Shown piece by piece: positions 8,714-17,990 of a stretch of DNA of 64,000 nt. The first letter of the stretch is position 1. Each line of letters starts with the position of its first letter. Source of the stretch: Actinomycetaceae bacterium (lineage in GTDB: Bacteria > Actinomycetota > Actinomycetes > Actinomycetales > Actinomycetaceae); the NCBI GenBank assembly GCA_028724265.1, contig JAQYDG010000005.1, forward strand, positions 1 through 64,000, in the 5' to 3' direction. Below the pieces are notes generated by a model, which was not told where the DNA came from, did no database searches, and saw only the letters and a list, made by a program, of their open reading frames with translations. Both the position numbers and the translations under genes were made by a program.

Positions 8714-10696
8714 CTGGATGTGGAACATCTCGGCATACTTTCCGCCAAGCGCAATGAGCTCCTGATGTGTCCCATCTTCAATCACTGTTCCGTGATCCAT
8801 CACGAGTATTCGTCGTGCAGCGCGCGCAGTGGAGAATCGATGGGTGATGAGGATCGTCGTCCCCTGTTTATCGCTCCTGGTTTTTCCCAGGGTAGCAAGA
8901 TGGTCGAAGAGCGCTCGTTCAGCGAATGGGTCGAGAGCCGAGCTGGGCTCATCCAGAATGAGCAGATGCGGATTCTCCGCCGCTAAAGCACGGGCTAGCC
9001 CCAGCGACTGCCACTGACCTGAAGAAAGACCTCTCTCACCAGCCTGCTCTCCGATCGGAGTCTTTATGCCGTCTGGGAGGCTTTCAACTACAGACTGAGC
9101 CCGTGCATCCCGAAGTGCCGCAGCCACAACGTCATCGCGTCCGATCAGGTGTTCTTCGAAGCGGTGCGCGTCGATAATACGCTGATCAATACTCGTGCGT
9201 GACATGTGTGCCGTTTCGGTCGTTCTCTGACGCAGCTGTTCATGACGATAATCGCCAAGTCCGACGTTTGAATATACAGGCAGTGAGTACCGAACAAAGT
9301 CCTGCTGAAGGAAGGAGCAGTGACTCTGCCACACTCCCGCATCCGCCGTCGTAAGGACGTTGGTGCCAACACTTACCGTTCCCTCATCTGGGCTGAGGAG
9401 TCCGGCAAGTACCTGAGCAAGTGTCGTTTTCCCTGATCCGTTTTCGCCCACCAACGCAATGAGCTCGCCAGGATAGATTGTCAGATTGATGTTGCTCAGA
9501 GCCGGCCGACGATCTTTCGAATACGAGAATGACACGTGACTGAGGCTGATGAGGGGTGCATTTCTGGTGCGCGTCATGGTAGGGATCTTCGACGCGCGGA
9601 CGTTCGGATTGCCACGTTGAGTTTCCCCATCGTGATACGTGGCTGAACGAGGGGTGTGAGCCTGCGGTGTGCGGGCAAATCCCCGAAACCAACGAATCCT
9701 TCCCAATGTGCGGAGTAAATCGAGCACCATCGTGTATGTGTATGGCAATTCTCGGAAGGCATCTTGGACAAACCACAGCAAGCTCACTGCACCTGTGACG
9801 AGGCCAGCTACGGCGGATTGCGTCTCTGTACCAGTCTGTGTGGCGTCTAGATGAACGCTGTACGTCCAGAAAAGGACGATCCCGGACACGAGAAGAAACA
9901 CCACAGTGCACGTCAGATTGAAGGTCTCCGCATACAGATTGCCGCGAACATATGGCCTACGCCACGCATGTGCGGCACGGTGGATTCTGCGGAGGAACGC
10001 AACGCTCGCGCGCTCCAGCCGCATGTCTGCGCGAGCAGTGTTATCGGCAAAAAGACCTGTAAAGTGCTCAAGTTGGCGGGATGGTTGGGCACCCTCGCTT
10101 TCTGCTCGCGCGTGCCATCGTGGCACATACCTGCTCATCAAGAGATAGGGGAGAGCCGCGACGAGGATGAACATTAAGCGCCAGTCCAGTGTCAGAGCCG
10201 TCACCGCGATGGCGATGGGTTGCCCGATCAGAATAAAAAGGGTGATGAGCGTATCGAAGCATGTACCAAGGACGCCTGATTGATCCTGCAATACTTGAAT
10301 ATTATTGCGGATTTCCTCATCGTCAAAGTGGTTGAGGGTGGGAATCTGATTCATCAGATCAAGAATTTCGGCGTCACTTCGCAGTGAAAGCTTTTCCGTC
10401 AACTCGACTTTAGCTGTCAATGATGCGACCTGCATGAGCGTAGGTGTACCTACGATCAGCCCGATCACGATCAGCGGCCACCACATACCAGTGGAATTTC
10501 CGGATAGTGAGGAAGCGACCATCAGACTCACCAGCAACGGGATGACGCTGGAGGCGATGCGAACGCTGCCCTCGAGGAAGGACATGATGAAGGCGACGGG
10601 TGTAGAGGTGAAGGCCATTCGAATTAATAATGGCAATTCTTCTGTGCCGAGCCGCACAAAATGATAAATATCCTGGCTAGCTTTCATGTGTGGCAC
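8690..10696 (-). CDS. ABC exporter subunit, second of an overlapping pair (TMD-NBD)
   Basis: This 668-residue protein has an N-terminal exporter membrane domain and a C-terminal ATPase with Walker A GENGSGKTT, the altered signature LSSGQWQ instead of LSGGQ, Walker B LLILDEPSSALD and H-loop ITHRFSTA. A linker of some 60 polar residues (RTPQAHTPRSATYHDGE...) separates the two parts. Its start overlaps the end of the upstream ABC gene by 20 nt, so the two are translationally coupled and probably form a heterodimer. The GTG start is followed by an ATG three codons later. No precursor peptide or processing enzyme is visible nearby, so the cargo is unknown. Confidence 0.87.
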   Translation of the reverse strand: MPHMKASQDIYHFVRLGTEELPLLIRMAFTSTPVAFIMSFLEGSVRIASSVIPLLVSLMVASSLSGNSTGMWWPLIVIGLIVGTPTLMQVASLTAKVELTEKLSLRSDAEILDLMNQIPTLNHFDDEEIRNNIQVLQDQSGVLGTCFDTLITLFILIGQPIAIAVTALTLDWRLMFILVAALPYLLMSRYVPRWHARAESEGAQPSRQLEHFTGLFADNTARADMRLERASVAFLRRIHRAAHAWRRPYVRGNLYAETFNLTCTVVFLLVSGIVLFWTYSVHLDATQTGTETQSAVAGLVTGAVSLLWFVQDAFRELPYTYTMVLDLLRTLGRIRWFRGFARTPQAHTPRSATYHDGETQRGNPNVRASKIPTMTRTRNAPLISLSHVSFSYSKDRRPALSNINLTIYPGELIALVGENGSGKTTLAQVLAGLLSPDEGTVSVGTNVLTTADAGVWQSHCSFLQQDFVRYSLPVYSNVGLGDYRHEQLRQRTTETAHMSRTSIDQRIIDAHRFEEHLIGRDDVVAAALRDARAQSVVESLPDGIKTPIGEQAGERGLSSGQWQSLGLARALAAENPHLLILDEPSSALDPFAERALFDHLATLGKTRSDKQGTTILITHRFSTARAARRILVMDHGTVIEDGTHQELIALGGKYAEMFHIQSEKYRDQ

Positions 10697-12554
10697 TTTC
10701 GTCGTGGCTTATCACTGGGTTGCCGGTAACTAATTCGGCTTGTGCTCGGTAGAGATCTGCGTAGAGGCCATCTGCAGCCATCAGTTTAGCGTGCGAGCCT
10801 TCCTCAACGATGCGCCCATGATCGAGCACAATAATGCGATCGACGTCTTTTATTGATCCAAGCCGGTGTGTGGCAACAATTGATGTCCACCCTTCCGAGA
10901 CTGAAAAAAATGCTTCAAATATTTCCTTCTCAGTCCTTACGTCTAACGTAGACGTGGGCTCATCCAGGAGGACGATTGGTGGAGTGCCTGGATCCTGTTT
11001 GCTTTGAATTGCGATATCAGCAATCATTCGAGCAAGAGCAACACGTTGCCATTGACCCGAAGAGAGATCCCTGCCGTGCTCGTATGCACTGTTGAGAATA
11101 GTCGTGAAATTATCCTCGCTTATTATCTCGTTCAGCGACGTTTGTGCGGCAGCGTCGGAAAGCAGCGAGAGCTCAATGGTGTGGGTGTCATCAGCAGGAA
11201 CAATATTTTCACGTAAGGACAATTCGTAACGTGGAAACTGCTGTGGGATCAAAGAAATGAGGCCATCGATAGTACACGGCGAACTGACTTTGTCCGTCGA
11301 ATGTATGCGGCCTGCGATCACATTCAACAATGTGGATTTTCCGCTCCCATTTTTTCCAACAAGCGCGACGCGTTCGCCTTGATGTACCCGGAATGACACG
11401 CTATCAAGAGCCTTTGTTTTTGACTCTGGATAAGTAAAACTCAGCGAGTCCACATCCACAACTATGTCGCTGTGCTCTTCATACTGGTTTCTACGCTCGA
11501 TGTGGTGGTCGATATCTTCGTTTGCGTTCACATTCCTGAGGAGTGAAGCGACGTCATGACGGCTAAAAGGGTTGAGATCGTTGACTTGGTACAAAGGATA
11601 AAGTGTCTTCAGCTGTGCTCTTTGACGGGCTACGATATCGCTAAAGTCGTCGATAGGACCAAACGCGACAAAGCCGACGAGTGACTCCACGAGCATCACG
11701 AACTGGGCGCTTGTGAGTGCACCGTCGTGTAATTCCCTGCTCATGAGGAACACGACCACGATAACGCAGAGCGCCAGACCGCTCGCTATTGCGAGCATCT
11801 GGAAGAACTGCGAGCGTCGGGTGAGAGTTGTGCGCGCATGTGATGCTTCCCGATGTACTCGAAAGCCACGAAGCAACCAGGGTGCCAAACCGAAAACGCG
11901 CAATTCTGCTGCGCCGCTTCTCGTGAAGCTGAGTGAACGAAAATACTCGGCACGGCGGGCATTGTCATTCTCGCCATACAGATGCGCATAGGTATGTTCC
12001 AAATATGATCCGTGTATGCGGCCTACTGTGTAGAAAACAACAACGAGAATAACTGCGCATAGAACGTTCCACTGAGCAACAACGATGAAGGCGCCAACGG
12101 CTGCGGCTCGGGCAAAATATATCGACCAGAGGGCTTGAATTCCAGATCGTGCCATATAGTCGCGTGATTGGGAGAAGGCGGATGCAATGATCCCATCATC
12201 GATTGCGGCTCCATCCTGTGCCGAATCAGAGTGGTGCCGTGGCGCGTTCGGTATGAGTGTGGCAAGTGCAATGAGCTGCTGTAGCCGAACGATTGATCGC
12301 ATATTGAGGATCTCAAGTGCATACGTGACAAGAGAAGCAAGAAGCGCCGAAGTGAGTGATACCGCTATGAAAACAACAAGAGCGCTTGTCCACGTGGTAT
12401 CAGGGTATTCGTGAGGAGAGCCGATGGTGGCGACAAGCATTCCTGTGGCACGAATCGTCAGCCAGGATAAAAACGGTGTGGCAGGAAGTGCAAGAAAGAG
12501 AAATATATTGAGAGACGGCGACACCGACCATGAAAATTGCAGGTGTTGAAACAT
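10677..12554 (-). CDS. ABC exporter subunit, first of an overlapping pair (TMD-NBD)
   Basis: This 625-residue protein is an exporter-type TMD-NBD fusion: several membrane helices in residues 15-330, Walker A GKNGSGKST, signature LSSGQWQRVALARM, Walker B VLLDEPTSTLD and H-loop ATHRLGSI. The LSSGQWQ signature is shared with its partner at 8690-10696 but not with the 6851-8713 exporter, which supports the pairing. This gene is probably the first of a two-gene minus-strand operon starting from the AT-rich intergenic region at 12.6-12.9 kb. Function beyond export is unknown. Confidence 0.87.
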   Translation of the reverse strand: MFQHLQFSWSVSPSLNIFLFLALPATPFLSWLTIRATGMLVATIGSPHEYPDTTWTSALVVFIAVSLTSALLASLVTYALEILNMRSIVRLQQLIALATLIPNAPRHHSDSAQDGAAIDDGIIASAFSQSRDYMARSGIQALWSIYFARAAAVGAFIVVAQWNVLCAVILVVVFYTVGRIHGSYLEHTYAHLYGENDNARRAEYFRSLSFTRSGAAELRVFGLAPWLLRGFRVHREASHARTTLTRRSQFFQMLAIASGLALCVIVVVFLMSRELHDGALTSAQFVMLVESLVGFVAFGPIDDFSDIVARQRAQLKTLYPLYQVNDLNPFSRHDVASLLRNVNANEDIDHHIERRNQYEEHSDIVVDVDSLSFTYPESKTKALDSVSFRVHQGERVALVGKNGSGKSTLLNVIAGRIHSTDKVSSPCTIDGLISLIPQQFPRYELSLRENIVPADDTHTIELSLLSDAAAQTSLNEIISEDNFTTILNSAYEHGRDLSSGQWQRVALARMIADIAIQSKQDPGTPPIVLLDEPTSTLDVRTEKEIFEAFFSVSEGWTSIVATHRLGSIKDVDRIIVLDHGRIVEEGSHAKLMAADGLYADLYRAQAELVTGNPVISHDESATHES

Positions 12555-13010
12555 AATGAACTACCTCATAAGGCCATGAATAACGACGAATACGAGCACC
12601 TTGTGTTGTCCGTCGTCCACCATTGGCACGTCAATCGAGGCGTCGCGCTGCGGAGAAGCATGACGCCTCTTTATGCACCGTACATGCGCAATATATTAAA
12701 TATGGAGCAAGGCTACGGGTGCATTAATGAGAGTGCATTTAATGGTTAGATAGGTCACCTATCGGCATTAGTGGGAAGGCAGACACTCATCGGAGCAACA
12801 CGGTGAATAAAACGTGCACCATTCATCTGTCTCGCCTCCCACGTCCATGATGTCCTCATGTTATTGAACATTACCTTCGTCACAGTGTAGAAGTTCTTTC
12901 TCCGCAAGGAAAGTTGTGCAGCGCGAAAACGTTCCTGGTATGTGGATCGGCACTACTCTCGCTGTTGCATCGGCAAGAAAGTAGCATGGAGACATCGCTA
13001 TCCAGCGTGA
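12555..13010. other. Divergent regulatory region between ABC pair and AspT-like transporter
   Basis: About 455 bases without a supported gene. Its left part is AT-rich (near 12688-12705, ATATATTAAATAT) and holds two near-copies of GTGCATTAATG (12719-12729 and 12733-12744) just before a 15-bp palindrome. It must contain the promoters for both divergent units. Confidence 0.55.
12749..12763. promoter_or_regulatory. Palindrome, candidate operator of the ABC pair
   Basis: GATAGGT-C-ACCTATC is a perfect 7+1+7 palindrome about 195 bp upstream of the ABC exporter start, next to two near-identical GTGCATT(T)AATG repeats. The size and shape are those of a dimeric repressor site. No regulator gene is adjacent, so the binding protein is unknown. 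Confidence 0.45.
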
Positions 13011-14618
13011 GTGGTGCACGTGCGAAGAATGTGGGGTATCGCGTTGACGAGTCTACTTATTGCGAATCCGTTGCTTGCCCTGTTTGTTGTGGTTGCTCTT
13101 GGTGCAGCACTTGGTCTCGTACCGTTTGGGCCGCTGCGCTTTGGGGCTGCTGGCGCGTTGTTTGTTGGCCTTGTTATCGGCCACATTGCACCAGACCTAG
13201 CTCAACACTTTGCAACTGTTCAATCACTTGGTTTAGCACTGTTCGTCTATACCGTTGGGCTCTCTGCGGGGCAAACGTTTTTTACCAATATACGCAAACA
13301 GGCCAACCTCATGTTCGCCTCTATGGGTGTGTTGGTGATCGGTGGCATTACTGCGATCATTGCGGGAAGGCTACTGGGAACGTCAGGAGGTATCAGCGCC
13401 GGTGTCTATGCGGGTACGCTGACCACGACCCCAGCACTCGCGGCTGCCACCGCCGCAACACATGGATCGGGCGATCCTGGTGTGGGGTATTCGTTGGGCT
13501 ACCCAGTCGGCGTCACAGTAGCGATAGTGCTCGTATCGGTTGTTGTTTCGCGCCGTTGGCCTGGAAACCGAGATGTGCCAAGCCTGGCGGGGCAGTCATT
13601 AAGCGCGCTGACAGTGATTGTGAGCCGCACAATGCCTGTGCGCGAAGTCCCTGGTTGGCAACAGCAGAAGTTCAAGATTTCCTATCTGCAACGCGAAGGG
13701 CAGATGCGCGTGTATGTTCCTGGCTCGGATTTACGCGAAGGCGATCATATCGTGATTGTTGGCCAAAAGTCTGATGTGGATACCGCACGAAAGGCTATCG
13801 GCAAGCAAGCTGACGAGCATTTGGCGAATTATCGTGCCGCTGTTGATTTTCAGCAGTTTGTTGTATCCAGTAAAGATATTGCCGGCAAGACTGTGGTCAG
13901 TTTGAACCTGATGGGGAAGTTTGGCGCAACGATGACGCGCATACATCGTGGAGATATCGAACTGCTCGCTACCGACGATACCGTGCTCGAACTGGGCGAT
14001 CGCGTGTTTGTGGCGCTTCCACAGTCCGAATATGAGGAGGTGGGGGCATTCTTTGGCAATTCTGAGCGCCGCATCTCAGAGGTGGATGCGCTGAGTCTTG
14101 GAATTGGAATGGCTTTAGGTCTGCTACTTGGCATGGTTGAAATAACGTTACCTGGCGGCTCCACATTTAGTTTAGGTGCCGCTGCCGGGCCGCTTATCGT
14201 CGGGATGATTCTTGGAGCACTCCACAAAACAGGTCCCTTGCTCTGGCAGATGCCACAAGCTGCTAATCAGACGATACGGCAGCTCGGGCTATTGCTGTTC
14301 CTTGCGGCAGTCGGTATTGGATCTGGCGAAGATTTTATGAGAACCGTCCGCACGCGCGTTGGGGCGATGGCGCTTGTGCTCGCCTTGATCGTTGTCCTCG
14401 TGGTTCTTCTTCTCGCGGCCATGATATGCCGGTTACTCGGATTCTCAGCGCAGCGTGCCGCAGGAGTAATGGCCGGTATCCTCGGTCAGCCGGCTATCCT
14501 GGCATTTGCGTCAAACAAAGTGAATGATGAGCGTATCGAGGCCGGTTATGCCACCGTGTTTGCGTTCGGTATTATCGTCAAAATTGTGATGGCGACAGTG
14601 ATTGTCGCGTTCGGGTAA
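13011..14618 (+). CDS. AspT/YidE/YbjL-family transporter with TrkA-C domains
   Basis: This 535-residue membrane protein shows the two-fold layout of the aspartate:alanine exchanger (AAE) family. An N-terminal hydrophobic half (to about residue 185) and a C-terminal hydrophobic half (from about 365) flank a soluble middle with two RCK_C/TrkA-C-like segments (around DLREGDHIVIVGQ and DTVLELGDRVFVAL). The GTLTTTPALAAA segment matches the re-entrant region typical of this family. The role is probably exchange of an organic anion. The start is uncertain: GTG 13011 has no strong ribosome binding site, and an ATG at 13029 fits as well. It is monocistronic. Confidence 0.82.
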   Translation: MVHVRRMWGIALTSLLIANPLLALFVVVALGAALGLVPFGPLRFGAAGALFVGLVIGHIAPDLAQHFATVQSLGLALFVYTVGLSAGQTFFTNIRKQANLMFASMGVLVIGGITAIIAGRLLGTSGGISAGVYAGTLTTTPALAAATAATHGSGDPGVGYSLGYPVGVTVAIVLVSVVVSRRWPGNRDVPSLAGQSLSALTVIVSRTMPVREVPGWQQQKFKISYLQREGQMRVYVPGSDLREGDHIVIVGQKSDVDTARKAIGKQADEHLANYRAAVDFQQFVVSSKDIAGKTVVSLNLMGKFGATMTRIHRGDIELLATDDTVLELGDRVFVALPQSEYEEVGAFFGNSERRISEVDALSLGIGMALGLLLGMVEITLPGGSTFSLGAAAGPLIVGMILGALHKTGPLLWQMPQAANQTIRQLGLLLFLAAVGIGSGEDFMRTVRTRVGAMALVLALIVVLVVLLLAAMICRLLGFSAQRAAGVMAGILGQPAILAFASNKVNDERIEAGYATVFAFGIIVKIVMATVIVAFG

Positions 14619-14762
14619 TTGATTTCTGCTGTTTTCTGCTAATCGTTTTCTGCGCACAAACACGTGTGCAGGAAATATTATCTAAGCCAGTTTAGGAGTG
14701 TTCGTCAACCGCGCGGGCAACGGGACAACGGTACTGGCGAGCAACGGTATACGCGCGGAGCT

Positions 14763-15068
14763 CTAGAAAATAACGCTGAAAAGAACCCCTGTTGCAAGTC
14801 CCACGATGACGACGATAAACCAGCCGAAAATAGCAAGGAGATTCAAGCCGATACCCCAATTCGCCCGATGGCGTGCGTACGGTTCCAGCTTCTTCGATTT
14901 GACGCCAAACCATATGCCGATCAGGGGAGCGACGAAAAGCCAGCCGGCGAGAATCGAGGCCACGCCGATAACAACGCTTGTGGTGGCTCGCCACGAGTCG
15001 TTATTTGCGTTCCACCCGTTCGGGGATCCACTGGTGTACGAGTTATATGGTGAGGTGTTGATACTCAT
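14763..15068 (-). CDS. Small DUF4190-like membrane protein
   Basis: This 101-residue protein has a polar N-terminus rich in Asn and Ser (about 28 residues) and two membrane helices (about residues 31-52 and 73-97). Between them is a short KSKKLEPYARHRANWGIGLN loop. The pattern of a disordered tail plus two helices resembles actinobacterial DUF4190 proteins, which have no known function. It lies between a convergent transporter and the thiamine operon and appears to be transcribed alone. Confidence 0.7.
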   Translation of the reverse strand: MSINTSPYNSYTSGSPNGWNANNDSWRATTSVVIGVASILAGWLFVAPLIGIWFGVKSKKLEPYARHRANWGIGLNLLAIFGWFIVVIVGLATGVLFSVIF

Positions 15069-15191
15069 GCGTCCAGTGTAACGGCTGAAACTGGGGAACG
15101 GCTGGCGTTCGGTAGGGGCTAAAAGCTGATAAGCCCGTGGCGTGAACGCGGAATAGAATGCGCGGGCATCTACAACGCATGGCTGTGGAGG

Positions 15192-16016
15192 TCATGATAC
15201 TGATGCGTCATCTGGATTTGCCGCGCGTAGGAATTGGCGCACGATGCTGTGCGCCGAGTTCACCAGCTCAGATCGGGTGCCGATGTCGATAATCATGCCT
15301 TCGTGCATAATCCCCACTCGATCGGCTACGCGGAAGGCTTCGGCCTGGTCATGCGTCACATAGACCGCTGCGACGCCGGCTGAAGTCACAATGCGCCGCA
15401 GTTGGAGGGAAAGATCCTCGCGCAGGATCGCGTCCAGTGCTGAAAGTGGTTCGTCAAGCAGGAGGACTGGCGGGTTGGGGGCGAGTGATCGAGCCAATGC
15501 AACCCGTTGCGCTTGTCCTCCGGAGAGGGTAGACACGTCACGATCCGCGTATCCGGGAAGATCAATCAGACGCAGCAGGGCGTTGACGCGTTCTTGCCGC
15601 TGTGGACGACGCATATGCGCAATTCCGTAGGCAATATTGCCGCCGACGTTCCGGTAGGGGAATAGTTGGCCATCCTGAAAAACCATTCCGATGCCGCGCT
15701 TAAAGGTGGGCATTCTCGTCACATCAACACCGCCGACGTTCACGCTTCCTTGCGTCACAGCCTCCAACCCTGCGATACCCCGCAGCAGACTGGATTTCCC
15801 GGACCCGGATGCGCCGAGAAGGACGACGATTTCGCCAGGGGCTACGTCAAGGTCAACACCGTGGACAGCCTCAAAACCATCGTCGTAACGCACATGGACT
15901 CCGCGTAAGGAAAGAGTGCGTGGTGTGCTGGGTGGCTCGTTCGTTTGCCGCGCAGTGTGATCCACGTCCTCGTGTATGGCGCCTGCTGGCCTGTGGGGCG
16001 TGCGGAATATCGTCAT
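15192..16016 (-). CDS. thiQ: Thiamine ABC transporter ATP-binding protein
   Basis: This 274-residue ATPase has Walker A GASGSGKSS, Q-loop FQDGQLFPYRN, signature LSGGQAQRVALARSL, Walker B VLLLDEPLSALD and H-loop VTHDQAEA. It is an importer-type ATPase of the ThiQ/PotA/FbpC group. It is the last gene of a minus-strand thiB-thiP-thiQ set behind a TPP riboswitch, so thiamine (or thiamine phosphate) uptake is the best assignment. AAAGGA lies 7 nt before the ATG. The first 35 residues before the ABC domain are extra compared with typical ThiQ. Confidence 0.88.
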   Translation of the reverse strand: MTIFRTPHRPAGAIHEDVDHTARQTNEPPSTPRTLSLRGVHVRYDDGFEAVHGVDLDVAPGEIVVLLGASGSGKSSLLRGIAGLEAVTQGSVNVGGVDVTRMPTFKRGIGMVFQDGQLFPYRNVGGNIAYGIAHMRRPQRQERVNALLRLIDLPGYADRDVSTLSGGQAQRVALARSLAPNPPVLLLDEPLSALDAILREDLSLQLRRIVTSAGVAAVYVTHDQAEAFRVADRVGIMHEGMIIDIGTRSELVNSAHSIVRQFLRAANPDDASVS

Positions 16017-16069
16017 CGAAGCGTCCTTTCAACAAAAGTAAAGAAAAGTAACCAGGCTGCCCGGTAATG

Positions 16070-17866
16070 TCAGCCGAGCGAAGCTCGACGAACGGGCTGA
16101 ACCGGCGTGGAGCGCGGAAGGCGGTGCTTGGAGAATGGCCGGCGCGTTCCAATGAGCTCGCTCGTTCCCATAGCGATGGACGTCACGATTCCCAGGATCA
16201 CGGATGCAGCCAGTGCCATGCCGTAATTGTCTGCCCCCGGGCGGCTCAAAAGCCGGGAGATCAGCACGGGAAGCGTGATGAAATCGGGGGAGGCAAGGAA
16301 GCTCGTTGCGCCGAATTCGCCGAGGGACATCGCGAAGGCGATTCCTGTTGCCCGCCTGCAGGCTTGTGCGAGTGCAGGCATATCGATAGTCGCAAGTACA
16401 CGCATTGGGCCGGCGCCGAGTGTAGCCGCGGCCTCGCGTAAATGGGGATCGATGGATACTAGCGTAGGGGTGAGGGAACGGACAACAATCGGAAGCACCA
16501 CAACGGCCTGCGCTGTCGGCACAAGTAGACCGAAGCGTTGAAGATCTGCTGGCGGTGCTGCCAGTGAAATGAAGAAGCCGAAGCCGAGCGTTACCGCTGA
16601 GATTCCGAGCGGGAGCAGGCACAGGGCGTCAAGAATGCGGAGGGCTACGCGTTGGATTCTGTTGTGCGGGGTTCGGGAGAGTACCAGTGCAAGCAGAATT
16701 CCGACGATGAGTGCGATCACCGTTGCATCAACCGCAATAGCAGCCGAGTGCTGCAGCGCACTGAGAACGTCGGAGCCGCCTGCAAAGCCTTTCCCGGGCG
16801 TGGAAAGCAGCCGATAGTTGCGCAGCGTCAGCCCATGCGCCGTGCCGGAATCAGAGTTGCCGCTGCCTACATGCTGCAGGGATCGCCACAGGAGGCTTCC
16901 CAAAGGTACGAGGATGACGAAGAGAAGCACACCGGCCGTGATAACTGCTGGCAGAGCATCGTGGCGTGACAGCTTCCGTCGACTCGACGGTGTGACGGAC
17001 AGGGATTTTTCAAAATGCGCATTCGCTTGGGAGGAAACTGCGAGGGCTGCCAGGACGATGACGCACTGGAGAATGGACAAGACGGCAGCGGTGCGCAAAT
17101 CCAGGAATGTAGCGGTCTGAACCCAAATCTCTGTTTCCAGCGTTCCCACTCCAGGTGTGCCGAGTGTGAGGACAATGCCGTAAGCGGTAGAGCAAAAGAG
17201 GAAAATCAGGGTTCCTGCCGCAGTGATTGAAGGAAGGAGGCGGGGGAGCGTTATCGTGGTCAGAATACGCATTCGATGTGCACCGAGTGTTGCTGCAGCG
17301 TCTTCCATGCGCGGATCTAAATGTTCCCAGCTGGTGCCCACTGTGCGGATAACGACTGCGTAGTTGAAGAACACCATAGCCAGAACCACTGCCCACGAGC
17401 TTTCCCCTAGCCCCAGAAATTCGTAGAGTCCGCCGTCCCCTAGCAGCGCGCGGAATGCCACCCCCACAACAACAGTAGGGAGGACGAAGGGGACAACGGC
17501 AATCGCACGCAAAATCCCGCGTCCAGGAAAAGAACAACGATACAAAACGTATGCTCCCGGGATCCCGAGGAAGAGCGAACCGAGTGTTCCTGCTCCAGCC
17601 ATCCAGAGGGTATGCCACACGATGCGCCATGTGCGTGGCTGGCGAAGTACGTCGGCAAATGCACTGACGTCGATTGTGGTGCTTAGCCCGGAGCTTTGAG
17701 CACCCGTATGGGCAGATGGTGTTGCGGTAATGCCGCGCGCGAGCATCGCAACAACTGGCCAGAGGAAGAACACCGCCAGAAAGAGGAGAGGAAGCACCGT
17801 CGCGAGTATCCAGAAAATTTTACTCGCGCCGGTGCCTGAACTCCTGTAGTTTGGTCGTTTCACCAT
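16070..17866 (-). CDS. thiP: Thiamine ABC transporter permease, fused double MetI-type
   Basis: This 598-residue protein carries two importer permease halves in tandem, each with a coupling loop: LDPRMEDAAATLGAHRMRIL in the first half and REAAATLGAGPMRVLATIDM in the second. That is the expected double-domain layout of ThiP. About 12 membrane helices are visible. It lies between the substrate-binding lipoprotein and the ATPase of the same operon (124 bp after thiB, 53 bp before thiQ). No clear ribosome binding site precedes the ATG. Control is through the TPP riboswitch upstream of thiB. Confidence 0.88.
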   Translation of the reverse strand: MVKRPNYRSSGTGASKIFWILATVLPLLFLAVFFLWPVVAMLARGITATPSAHTGAQSSGLSTTIDVSAFADVLRQPRTWRIVWHTLWMAGAGTLGSLFLGIPGAYVLYRCSFPGRGILRAIAVVPFVLPTVVVGVAFRALLGDGGLYEFLGLGESSWAVVLAMVFFNYAVVIRTVGTSWEHLDPRMEDAAATLGAHRMRILTTITLPRLLPSITAAGTLIFLFCSTAYGIVLTLGTPGVGTLETEIWVQTATFLDLRTAAVLSILQCVIVLAALAVSSQANAHFEKSLSVTPSSRRKLSRHDALPAVITAGVLLFVILVPLGSLLWRSLQHVGSGNSDSGTAHGLTLRNYRLLSTPGKGFAGGSDVLSALQHSAAIAVDATVIALIVGILLALVLSRTPHNRIQRVALRILDALCLLPLGISAVTLGFGFFISLAAPPADLQRFGLLVPTAQAVVVLPIVVRSLTPTLVSIDPHLREAAATLGAGPMRVLATIDMPALAQACRRATGIAFAMSLGEFGATSFLASPDFITLPVLISRLLSRPGADNYGMALAASVILGIVTSIAMGTSELIGTRRPFSKHRLPRSTPVQPVRRASLG

Positions 17867-17990
17867 AAAAATGTTCGCAGGAAAAACTCGAGGTGGCAGT
17901 TACTCGGGGTGGCAGCAGCACGCGAAAGCGACAGTGCACATGTGTGGCGTTGCGCGTCTGAACCGGTTCAGGGTGCTGCCTGCGAGATCG

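Noticed and set aside
12914-13774. A 286-codon open frame on the plus strand rich in Cys, Trp and Arg
   Set aside because: It overlaps most of the AspT-like transporter in another frame, and its composition is that of a shifted reading of a membrane protein.
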